Positions 54,791 through 64,000 of a DNA stretch of 64,000 bases are shown one piece after another; position 1 is the first letter of the stretch, and each line of letters begins with the position of its first letter. The stretch is from Ceratobasidium sp. AG-K (lineage: Eukaryota > Basidiomycota > Agaricomycetes > Cantharellales > Ceratobasidiaceae). The position numbers and the translations under genes were made by a program. The stretch spans positions 3,348,001-3,412,000 of the forward strand of contig JAWNGF010000001.1 of assembly GCA_037039685.1 (NCBI GenBank), written 5' to 3'. The notes under the pieces were generated by a model. It was not told where the DNA came from, ran no database searches, and worked only from the letters and a program-made list of their open reading frames with translations.

Positions 54791-57679
54791 ATGGCCTATC
54801 CCTCGAGCGCGACGGGCTGGGAGCGCACCAGTCCGCCGCCGCACCCATTTGCACTGGCTTACTCGACGCCGACTCGCTCGGCCACGCTGGGTGAGCGAGA
54901 TGATTAATTCCCATAGTCTCATGTTCATATATCTGGTTTTTAGGCTCTTCAAACGAGTCGCTGGCGTCGACGTCGCGGCGGGGTCCTCCGCCGTTCTCGC
55001 CGCCGCGGACACAGCCGCCCCAGACGCCGACAGCAGCGTCGGCACGGCCCCCATCGTCGCGGCGGGCGTTGACGGCGGCACTTGAGCTGGCGCAAGAGGC
55101 AGTGCGGATCGACAGCGCAGGCGAAGAGCCGCTGGCAGCGATTGCGGCGTATGGAAAGAGCGTAGCGCTGTTGAGCGAAGTGATGGAACGTGTTGTGCGC
55201 GGAGAAGGCACCGAGCGCCGAAGAGCCGGGACTCGCCGACGCAGCGATGCAGCACGCGAGGACGAGGTCCGCAGGCTCAAGTCCATTGTAAGCATTTTAT
55301 TATTATTACTACTGTTGCTGACCGCCTGTAGCACGACACGTACGCAGACCGCATGCAGATCCTGTCGCTCATATACAGCATGGACACAGCCAACCAGGCC
55401 TCACCATCACCTGATCCCCCCCAGGCGTCGCCTGATTTCGACCAGAGTGCAGGATTTTATTCGTCGCATGACGAGGAGGAATACGACAAGCACCCATCAA
55501 CAACCACCGAGGCCATCGGATCTGCCTTTGTCTCGCTTGACAGCGCTTCCACCCTCGACTATCGCGACTATTCGGCCAGCCCAAGTCCCAGTCCACGGCC
55601 AGAGGAATATGACACAACTCCCACAGACTACCAGCCCACGCCCATCTCCCCAACCTCGACGATTACTCCCCAACGAACATCCAATCTCCCCCCTCCGCGT
55701 CCCCCTCCGACCGGCCCTCCCCCGATGCTGCCCATGCCCCAGACGTCGTATGCGTCCCACCCGCCAGTCCCTCAGCTCCCGCTGCGTGTCAACGGAGCAC
55801 CACAGGGCCCTGCCCGAGTTACCCGCTCGCAGTCTGCATCGGCGGGCTCACGACCCGACCCTCATTCTCCTCTTCGGCGATCATACGTCGCTTCTCCCCA
55901 GCCTCAGCCATATGCGCAACCCCAACAGCCGAGTCGGGCTCGCTCCGGATCTGTAGCCGGACACAAACGTTCCGGCTCTGGCAACGAGCGACTCGGTGCA
56001 GTCACCGAAGAGCGGGAAAAAGACAGAGAGGCGTCCAGTGGGACAGAGAGCGAATCGTGGACTGTCGTTGGTGCAGATGCCTATGTCCATCATCAACCAG
56101 TTGCAGAGGGCTACCGGTCGACCAGCGAGGCATATCGCTCGAGGGTCATGAGCTTGGGTAGGGATTCGGGCGCAGTTCTCGCCCGCGAGGCTCATATGCT
56201 CAGAGAGCTCCCACCATTACCGGCCGAGTCGCCTCGTACGCCTCGACTACCTGTATCAAACGTCGAGCAGCCCCCACGAACCAGTGTGGGTGGCGACATG
56301 GTCCAACGCCCGCGAGGAGATACGAGTAGTTCGACGTCGTCCAAGGGTTCTGATGGTCCGTCGAGTGCAGGGACCGTGTCAACCGTGCCAACCAACTTTT
56401 CAGTTTCCGTAGATCAAACTGGCATGACCATTCCGGGTCCGAACAGCTTTGGATTGGAGAACCGAGTGCTCGTTAGCCAGACGACAGCACAGGGCAGCAT
56501 CGCGCAGCGACGCAAGTCAGCTCAGCCCTCGATTGGGCAAGCCATGGGCTTTCCGCCTGTCCGGCAATCGGCGTCGCTCCCGGCTCAGACTCAGCCCCAA
56601 CCCCCACCCCCAACCGTGTCGCTTCCTCCACCCCCCGTTCCGACCACCGCGCGACTCACGGCCGATACGCTTCCCGCGGGTACGGCCACTCGCCTCGGAA
56701 TCGCCCCTGGACGACTACGTGCCTCGAGTCAGCCCGGCCGACGACCCGATGCGCCAGCGTCGGCGGCTCTGATTGCTTCACGCAAAGCAAGCGCGTCGCA
56801 CCAATCGCGCATGATGTTTGTCAGAGGTATTCCGTCTCCCGTTCCATGGGGAGTCGCTCTCGGCGCGGCCGGTGTGAATTTGGGAGCGCCATCCGGAAAC
56901 GGAGCGCCCAGTCTTGTTGTGCACGTCGTTGCGCCGAGTTTGCCTGTGAGCCCTCCGATGGTGCCCGAGCCCACGTCTCCTCAACGACGGCCGTTTTACC
57001 TCATGGGTTGCTTGCTCGTTTCGCTCAATCAACGATCGGGCGGGTACTTGACCAAGCGACTTCATGTGCCTCATGAGGTGTGGTCCCAGGGAGGAGCCAA
57101 GCTAGCCAATATCCCGGACAAGATCCGTGTACTCGAAGCGCTCAACACGGCCTTGAGTAACCTCCGACCCGTCAGCGACTCGTTCCTCACTGGCCGATGC
57201 AGGGGCGAAGAGTGGCTAAAGCGGCTCGACGACTGGACCAAAAACTGCGAGTTTTTGGCCGACGAGCACGGCAAGAAGCTCGGCGTGGGCGAGGGCGTAA
57301 TTGGCAAGCGCGGAGGAATGACGAGCAAGCTCTTGCGCGGGTTTGATCGCATCACGAGTGGAAAGAATGTCGATTCGCCGTCGACGTATGCGGATATGCT
57401 GAGAAAAGTCTTTGCGGGCGCCGAGATGTTTGGTACGTCCTGAATTTACCGCTTTGGGCCGATATTAATGGGTTTGCAGATGACCATATCCTCGCCATCC
57501 AGGGCAATTCTCATCCGATGTACGCCCCCGTTTCGAACCACGTGCGAAAACAAATCGAGTCGCGGCTGTCGTACGCGAGCGAGTTTTTCGCGACCGTCGT
57601 GCTCACGTTTGTCGTCCGGGATCTCGGTCTGCTCATGGACAAGTTTGTGAAAAAGACGGAACGGTGGTTGGAAGAGTGA
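54791..57679 (+). CDS. full-length MIT-domain protein with conserved C-terminal domain
   Basis: About 915 aa in four exons. A short exon (54791-54890) is followed by a Ser/Pro/Arg-rich lead. The MIT domain begins near residue 75: LTAALELAQEAVRIDSAGEE, PLAAIAAYGKSVALLSEVME, EDEVRRLKSI, then a phase-0 intron (55288-55331), then HDTYADRMQILSLIYSMD. The middle ~450 residues are disordered and Pro/Ser/Gln-rich. A well-ordered C-terminal part begins RPFYLMGCLLVSLNQRSGGY, then LTKRLHVPHEVWSQGGAKLA, VLEALNTALSNLRPVSDSFL, LDDWTKNCEFLADEHGKKLG, FAGAEMF|DDHILAIQGNSHP and FFATVVLTFVVRDLGLLMDK. It ends ERWLEE-stop. MIT proteins act in endosomal sorting or microtubule-linked transport. This fungal family lacks an AAA ATPase domain, so it is not Vps4. 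Confidence 0.82.
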
Positions 57680-57926
57680 TTTCTCTGGTTCGGTCGGCCT
57701 CGCTTTTTTCTCACTGGTTTTGGAGACAGCTATCATACTCGGTCTTGAAATGTACTTGTTTCCTTTTTTTTTTAGTTGCAGTATGGCGGGTTTGTGGTCA
57801 TATATATATCTTGAAACAACTGCATGTTTTTTCCCTATCAGTGCTTGGTTGTGTTTATCCCGGCCTGAATTGTGTGGCGCGCACTAGTCTCAGATTATTC
57901 GTCGTTTCTGTCGGCAGCCACCACGA

Positions 57927-60900
57927 TGGAGAAAGCGCACAAGATTCTTAAGGAAGTTTTCCAGTTTGATTCGTTTCGGCTTGCGCAGGAAAAGGTAGGT
58001 GCCTCGTGGAGGGCTGAAAATCTGAATAACGTCGGATACGTTAGGCTATCGAGCGCCTTGTCGTGCACAACAAGAGTGCGCTGGTTTTGTTCCCTACCGC
58101 TGGCGGAAAGAGGTATGAAAGAGTCTCGAGGGGTTTCTGATTTGACTGATGTGGGTATTAAGTTTATGTTACCAGATTCCGGCGCTCTGTTTCGAGCGGG
58201 GCATTACGCTTGTTATTAGCCCCCTCATCTCGCTCATGCGAGATCAGGTGGATGCTCTAGTCCGCCGTCGAGTCAAGGCGGCTAGTTGGGACAGGTGAGT
58301 CGTGCGTGCTAGGGAAGAAAGTGGGAGCACTGACCGCGAGCTTGCGTGGCGCCACAGTACGTTGGCCGCCGAGCAAGCTCGAGCGGTCAAACAGGGCGTG
58401 CTCACTGGTGACTTGAAGTTGCTCTACATTGCGCCTGAAAAGTAGGTCATATTTACGTGCTAGGGACGCAAATTGACAGTCGTTAGGCTGAATAACGAGG
58501 GGTTCATCGAGCTCATGAGTCAAGTCGAGTAAGTCTATCACACTACTCGCCCTAGATTATCTAACCATTCGAACAGGATCAACCTCTTGGCCATCGACGA
58601 GTCTCACTGTATCTCACAGGCAAGTCGACGCGCGCATACCTTTCGCACTCCCATCAAACCTATTTTTATTATGTTTAGTGGGGCGCCGCATTTCGGCCTG
58701 AATACCTTAAAATCGCGCGTTTTGTGGAAGAGTTCAAGATTCAGCGTGTGCTTTGCCTGACGGCGACCGCGACGGACCAGGTTGCTCACGATATTTGTAA
58801 CTCGTTTAACATCTGTGTATACGAGGGGATTTTCAAGACTCCTGTGTACCGGCCTAATTTGGCATTCCGAGTCAAGGTTGGTTCATTTGCTTATGTCAAG
58901 TCGAGTACTCATGTTTGTGATGTTTCCAGACGGCCACAGACCCGAATGATAAGATCAACCAGCTTGTGCCGATGTTGCAAAACAGAAATGGTCCTGTTGT
59001 GATTTACGTGTTCGTGTTCGAACACTCCTCGTCTCCTACCCAAGATCTAACCGAACTGGAACTTTAGAACCTTGCAAGCGCACACCAGCGAAACTCAAAC
59101 TCTGCTCAAAGCCCGGGGAATCGAATCTCAAACCTATCATGCAGGAATGTCCAGCGAGGCGCGTTCCGGAGTTCAGGACTGGTTCATGAGTTCTTCCGAC
59201 GGAATCGTTGTTTGTACCATCGCGTTTGGAATGGGGATCGACAAGGCAGACTTGAGACAGGTGGGTTGGTGTGTCTTCCTTGGAAACGAAACTGAGAGCC
59301 ACAGGTGATTCACTTGTACATGCCGAAAACGCTCGAGAATTACAGGTTCGAATTCTCGTCGGGATGATGGAGTACAGGGCTGACTTTTCTTCTAGTCAAG
59401 AAGTTGGACGTGCCGGGAGGGATGGAAAGCCTTCGGTGTGTACCATGTTCTTGTGCACCAGTGATATTCCTATTCTAGGTTGGTTTCCCTGATCCGCACC
59501 ACTCAAGAACTTCTAATCGCCTCGCCACAGAGAACTTCGCGCGCGGAGACACTTTGAGCCCAAACGCCATTCATCTATGGTTAGACACTGCCGTTTTTGG
59601 AGTTCCGCCCGCACCCGATGGTGCGCTCGAAGCAAACCACTATACGCAGAGCAAGGCGTAGGTGGGATCTAGCTGAAACTTGGAATCGTATTGACGAATT
59701 CCGGCTGGCTCGACAGTTATGATATTCGGGCGAGTGCTGGGCGGTTCTTCATGTCGAACGCTAGGCTAACATTGGTCTGACTATAGCCCACTACGCTCCT
59801 GAACCTATATGCCCAGCTCGAGCTCAAGTTCGGGTTGATCAGGGCGATTACACCGTGTTATCAAGTCTACGACTATACCATCCGCAATGAAGGCCTGTGG
59901 AAAAATGTCGACAAGAAATCTCCCGCGGCAAGGGCAGTGCTCAAGTACGCCCAGCCCAAGTCTTCGGGATACCAGGTGTGTGGGAGCTCCTCTAACTGGT
60001 TACCGTGTCGATCTTTTCATCCCCATCGTCACAGATTGATGTGGCTGTAGCCGGCGTGAACTCTGGGATACCCCGGGCAGACCTCGCCAAGGTGATACAG
60101 ACCTGGGAACTGGCTGGAGCTGTTGAAACCAAGGCATCTCAAGTTCGGCACGTGAGTCAAGTTAGGCCAAGAACCACCAATATAACCCCTCACACCTACA
60201 ACGATAGCGTTATCGAGTATTAAAAGAGTTGCCGTCGGGGAAACCGGCAGTGATTGCTGCAATGGCTCGTCAGCTGCACGAAATGCAGCTGGCTTCCGAA
60301 AATGAGGTCGGTTCTGCATGTATGCGTGTTGATCAGCATGTTGACGTCAAGCTTCAGGCGATTGAAAAGTTGAGAACAGTGCTGGCGTTTGCAACCGGAA
60401 ACGAGTGTACGACAATTATCTTTCCGTTGTCGGCTTATGCTCATGGACTTGTTTGCTTAGGTCTCGCCCATTCCCTCGCAGTGTATTTTGGCTGCGAAGA
60501 TGCCGTGCCGGATGGTAGTTGCGGCAAGTGCACCCAATGCACGACTGGAGACGGCGTAGAGTTTAACACAAACTACGAGGCTCCAGTTTATCCGCCCGCT
60601 CTTCAAGCCATTCTGAATACTTGCTTGGACCGAGACGACCCCCGTATGGTTGCACGCTTTGCAATTGGAGTCACCTCTCCCCGACTCACTGCGCACAAAC
60701 TTACCTCGCATGCACTCTTTGGCAGTATGGTTGGGACAGACTACATGTCTTTGCTCGCTGCTATTGAGGATGTATGTGCCGCTGAGGGCTACACGCCGGC
60801 TCCCGAGGGAAGTTACGCGCATCTGAACCAGAGGCGGACGGCTTCCTTTAGTGGAAGCAAGACTTCGACTTCACCATCAGCGAGGGGACGTTCGTCGTCG

Positions 60901-61005
60901 GGAAGCCATGCAAAGAGCTCGTATGCTCCGTATGGAAGCAGCTCGAGTGGATCCTCCCGTGGACGCGGGCGCGGTGGATATAGGGGCGGGCGCAAGAACT
61001 ACTAA
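57927..61005 (+). CDS. RecQ-family ATP-dependent DNA helicase with RGG tail
   Basis: A 3'-5' DNA helicase. ATG 57927 gives [20 protein letters not shown]. Motif I is [16 protein letters not shown] (A in place of the first G after PT), then [15 protein letters not shown] (Ia), [16 protein letters not shown] (II, DESH instead of DEAH), [20 protein letters not shown] (III), [17 protein letters not shown] (IV), [18 protein letters not shown] (V) and [13 protein letters not shown] (VI). The RecQ zinc region has C....YFGC and CGKCTQC. After a winged-helix-like part the tail is Ser/Gly/Arg-rich with RGG-type repeats. Two introns use GC donors (58620-58678 and 59730-59786). The first interrupts the IS-Q|W-G motif. 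All helicase motifs are present, so activity is expected. It is not a Sgs1/BLM orthologue, since there is no long N-terminal region or HRDC seen. Confidence 0.85.
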
Positions 61006-61166
61006 AGCTCGAGTATTGCATATGTTTGTGTGTACGGCAAATGTATATAGTAACAGTAACCGAACCCAGTTTCCTACTCACGTGAGCAACAGGATCTCAT
61101 TCAAAAATTTGGATCCGAGCGCCAAATCTACAGGAACATCCTTCATACCCATTCCTATACAACATT

Positions 61167-62322
61167 ATGACTGTCAAGCGTGCTGCTGGTGCCGAAGCCG
61201 GAAAGGAAGGAAAACCATGGGCTCTTGAAGTCCGTGAGCTCGAGCCGGCCGAGGAGGCAGTGGTCAAGGAACTGGAAAAGAGTACGAGCGCTTAAACTCC
61301 ACGAGGCTCCGACTATATGCTAATATCTGCTGCCTCTTATAGGCCAGCTCCGTGCAGAGATTGCCGTCGGTGGGTTTATTTTGAATGTATGAGTCAAGTC
61401 TCGTTAATCCCTCCTGTAGAGCTCGCTGCGTTGAAGATTCTCCAGCCCCTCTACGAGTCTCGCCGCCAGACTCTTGCTGCTCAGAAAAACTTCTGGGGAA
61501 TTGCTCTCGGACAGCACCCTGAGGTTGGAGAGCACTTGCTCGACCCCGAGGATGCCGAGGCTATGACTTATCTTCGGGATGTGTGGGTCGAGCGTGACCC
61601 CAAGGAGCACCGTGCATTCACCTTGGAGTTCGTGAGTGGAACTACTGTTTTGTTGAGACCGTATCACTCATTCTGCGTTGCATTAGCATTTTAATGAGAA
61701 TCCTTTCTTCAAGAACACCGTTCTCAAAAAGTACTACAAGTATACCTCTCCCCCAGAGGTCACCTCGGAAGACGCCACTCCTGACGCGCATGGCGTGACC
61801 AACGTGATGGTCGAGTTTAATTGGGAGCGTGATATCGAAATCTCGGTTGGTCGCTGTACTATCTACGGTGAACTTGTTCTGACACGACTACAGGGAACTG
61901 AGATTGAATGGAAAGATCCTGCCAAGGCTTTGACCAAGCTCCACCCTCGTCCTGACATGGCAGAGATTGAGAAGCGCCTTAAAGAAGAGCAAGGGGATGA
62001 TAACGACGAACCCATCAGCATCGACACGGGTAGCTTTTTCCATTTCTTTGAAGAAAAAGAGGATGAGTTTGATGTACGTTGATCAGCCGGGCCTCAAATG
62101 TATACTCGCTCACAACTGTTTCCGAATTAGCTTGGACAACACATTGCTGAGGACGTCTTTGCCGATGCCGTTGCTTACTTTACTGGCACCCACGAAAATG
62201 TGAGTATTTTATCGGTACTTAACTCTGGGGAATGCGCATGCTTACAGCCTTTGTTACAGGCTCGCAACAACATGGGCGACAGCGACTGGGAGAACGATGA
62301 TGATGATGATGATGATGAGTAA
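61167..62322 (+). CDS. SET/NAP family histone chaperone
   Basis: Start ATG 61167 (MTVKRAAGAEAGKEGKPWAL). An N-terminal acidic helix (EVRELEPAEEAVVKELEK) continues after an intron with the long dimerisation helix (LAALKILQPLYESRRQTLAA). The NAP core reads FWGIALGQHPEVGEHLLDPE, MTYLRDVWVERDPKEHRAFT, LEF|HFNENPFFKNTVLKKYYK, VMVEFNWERDIEIS, GTEIEWKDPAKALT and FFHFFEEKEDEFD. A later exon gives GQHIAEDVFADAVAYFTGTH. It ends in an acidic tail encoded partly by a GAT repeat (62296-62319). Size (~280-300 aa) and motifs fit the SET/Vps75 branch rather than the longer Nap1. Such proteins bind H3-H4 and H2A-H2B and assist nucleosome assembly and histone acetylation. Confidence 0.87.
62296..62319 (+). repeat. 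(GAT)n microsatellite encoding an acidic tail
   Basis: Eight trinucleotides, GAT repeated and closing with GAG, encode the Asp-rich C-terminus of the SET-like protein. Length could vary between strains. Confidence 0.8.
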
Positions 62323-62730
62323 ACCAAAAGTAACACTACTATACTGGGGTTTCCATTTATATTTTTCGTGTTATCAATACCCTATATTATAAAATTGGAA
62401 TAGAGGATTATAGAGTAGTTCTCGCTCATGCGACGTCAATGAGTCTGATGTGGTGTTAGTAAGTATCTCACAGTGACGTTCAAATGGCGAGTGACGCATG
62501 AAAACCAGAACCCATAGTTAATTCTAAGTAAGCACCATACAACAAGATCTCCGTTACTGTACAAGACCATAGAATACATCTTTCAAACGAATTAAAGACG
62601 AGCAGGCAGCACAGCGCACAAACTAACAAAACAGCTCTTCAAGACGTTTCAAAAAAGATTCCAGCATTCGACAGACGGCTTTATCCTAAATAAAAACCAG
62701 GTATCCGTAGCAAGCTATAAACAACAATCA
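62323..62730. other. convergent 3' region
   Basis: AT-rich, with no open frame of note. Holds the 3' ends of the SET-like gene and Src1/Man1. Confidence 0.5.
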
Positions 62731-64000
62731 TTACATCGCCAATAAGTTTGCCCAAAAGATCCTGGAAAGAGGTTTTAGGTGAGATGGCCGTGTAAAACCA
62801 AGAACGGGCGACTCACAGGCATTTACGGCTGGTTCCAATCCATCTCCATACTCGGGTTTCATCTCCAGCAACTTCCTCGACATTCGCCCGAATGTTTGCA
62901 TTTCCCTCAACAATCTTGGCAACCTTGGACCAAAGCCGAATACGCTCGCGGACGTTGTGCTCCTCTTGTAGCACCATATCGCGAAGGTGCAACGACGAGA
63001 CATAGGCGTAGGGTGAACGGACAGGGTCAGTGTGGTGCTGGATCTCTTGGTTTCGCACAAGATCAAGAGCTACGCCCGCCAACTCGGCAATCTGACGAGA
63101 TTCACGTCGTTTGGAGGCAACTTTAGACCGTGCCCAAAACCCACTTAGAATCGTAGCGATAAGAGCTACGGTAAAGAGTTAGCCATGATACAGATCAGAA
63201 AATATCATGCTTACTGTAGAAATGCAGTTGCCATTCTTGCCAGGTCTCCCGTGCACCAACTTTGGCGCGACAGACAGTACCCATAGATGAACGCTTCGCG
63301 GCAACCCACTGATTGCGGCTAACATGTCAAAATGTTAGCAGCGAATAAGGCCAGCCCAAACAGTCCACTTACTTAGAGTCGGTGCACGTTCAACCCAGCC
63401 GTATTTTTCAAGATCATCTAGCGCCGTCTCGAAAATATCTTGATAGTCATCCCTGTTGGGCGTGTTTCGCTATTGACAGGGAATTAGATAGGTGTCACCA
63501 CGCTGTACGACACGGCTCACCTTGATCTCTTTCAAAACCAACTGGGACAAGTCTTGCACCCGAACACCATACTTCCTCGCATCACCACCATCGATCGGCT
63601 TGTCACTGAGGCCCACACCATTGCAGATCCGTTCGCCCTTGAACGTTTCCAAGTAGGTGGCAATCCCTTTCGCTACTCCAGAGACCTTACGCTTTCGCGC
63701 ATCGTCCTCTACACATTGCGGCGGGAAGGCAACGGAGCCAAAACCGGGCAAGCCTGTAGCGAATTGACGGAGGCCAGGAATGACGGCAAGTGGATGGGGT
63801 TTAAGAATATAGGTCGGGTCGCAAACCATTTCGTGCGGGGGGTCACATTTGGCATGTGCAGGACAGGGCGTGCAGTGCATGAGGGCGGGGAATAGGGAGC
63901 AGGGGAAGAGGAGTACATTCGCCTCCCATAATGCCATCCACAACCTCCTGCTTGTTTGCCGCGTCATCGGCAGAGTTGATCACGCCAACAGCTCCAAGAG
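62731..64000 (-). CDS. SRC1: Src1/Man1 (Heh) inner nuclear membrane protein, C-terminal part; truncated by window edge
   Basis: Only the Man1-Src1 C-terminal (MSC) domain is inside the window. From the right: CTPCPAHAKCDPPHEMVCDP then TYILKPHPLAVIPGLRQFAT, with the paired Cys residues of the lumenal part, then CVEDDARKRKVSGVAKGIAT and LSQLVLKEIK. Later exons give QIQHHTDPVRSPYAYVSSLH-like text, LHLRDMVLQEEH, LWSKVAKIVEGNANIRANVE and ETRVWRWIG, the winged-helix end. A GTGAGT intron then leads to IFWANLLAM and the stop at 62731. Without that intron, the stop would be at 62813. LEM-domain Src1/Man1 proteins anchor chromatin, including rDNA, at the inner nuclear membrane. The LEM domain and first transmembrane helix must lie beyond position 64000. 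Confidence 0.82.

Noticed and set aside
1..64000. tRNA or rRNA genes, CRISPR arrays and transposon ends
   Set aside because: I looked for T-loop-like words, repeated spacers and terminal repeats and saw none convincing. A covariance-model search would be needed to exclude tRNAs.

Overview
The window is a gene-dense stretch of a filamentous basidiomycete nuclear genome. The evidence is closely packed genes on both strands, exons split by many 45-65 nt introns with GT..AG ends and CTAAC-like branch sites, and protein families typical of Agaricomycetes: NoxA, a Bck1-type MAPKKK, an ankyrin-DIL protein, STS1/Cut8 and a Src1/Man1 LEM-family protein. A Ceratobasidiaceae (Rhizoctonia-like) source is my guess from overall character; nothing in the window proves it. 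No rRNA, tRNA, CRISPR or intact transposon was seen.

Layout. 0-9 kb: a basic nuclear protein, a small membrane-anchored protein, DCN1 (cullin neddylation), CIA2 (cytosolic Fe-S assembly), MCP1 (mitochondrial lipid homeostasis) and glutathione reductase. 9.9-16.7 kb: an ankyrin-DIL protein, GID8 (GID/CTLH ubiquitin ligase) and an NCS1 purine-cytosine permease. 17-23 kb: a very large Bck1-type MAPKKK. 23-31.7 kb: an IQ-motif protein, a CxxC zinc protein (CZIB/DUF866), a sugar transporter, an unknown acidic protein and STS1/Cut8. After a gene-poor 2.2 kb come a REX4-like protein with a degenerate active site, a mitochondrial carrier, a beta-helix/lectin fusion, a single-pass membrane protein, an ADCK1/MCP2-type atypical kinase, NoxA and TAF5 (33.9-50.5 kb). 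51.4-57.7 kb holds a head-to-tail family of MIT-domain genes: one decayed copy, two mini-genes and one full-length gene. 57.9-64 kb holds a RecQ helicase, a SET/NAP histone chaperone and the C-terminal half of Src1/Man1, which runs off the right edge.

Most genes are housekeeping and do not form a cluster. The points most worth following are: (i) the MIT mini-gene array with a shared intron position; (ii) seven EPQ(R/K)T repeats in the MAPKKK, most matching the Ark1/Prk1 phosphosite consensus; (iii) a 12-nt microexon that completes a mitochondrial carrier signature; (iv) a REX4-like protein lacking catalytic acidic residues; (v) a non-secreted beta-helix/B-lectin fusion; (vi) five inferred GC-AG introns; and (vii) several single-base frameshifts in otherwise conserved genes, which may be assembly errors or one decaying haplotype.

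All exon joins were made by eye from splice consensus and reading frame, so gene spans are more reliable than individual exon edges.
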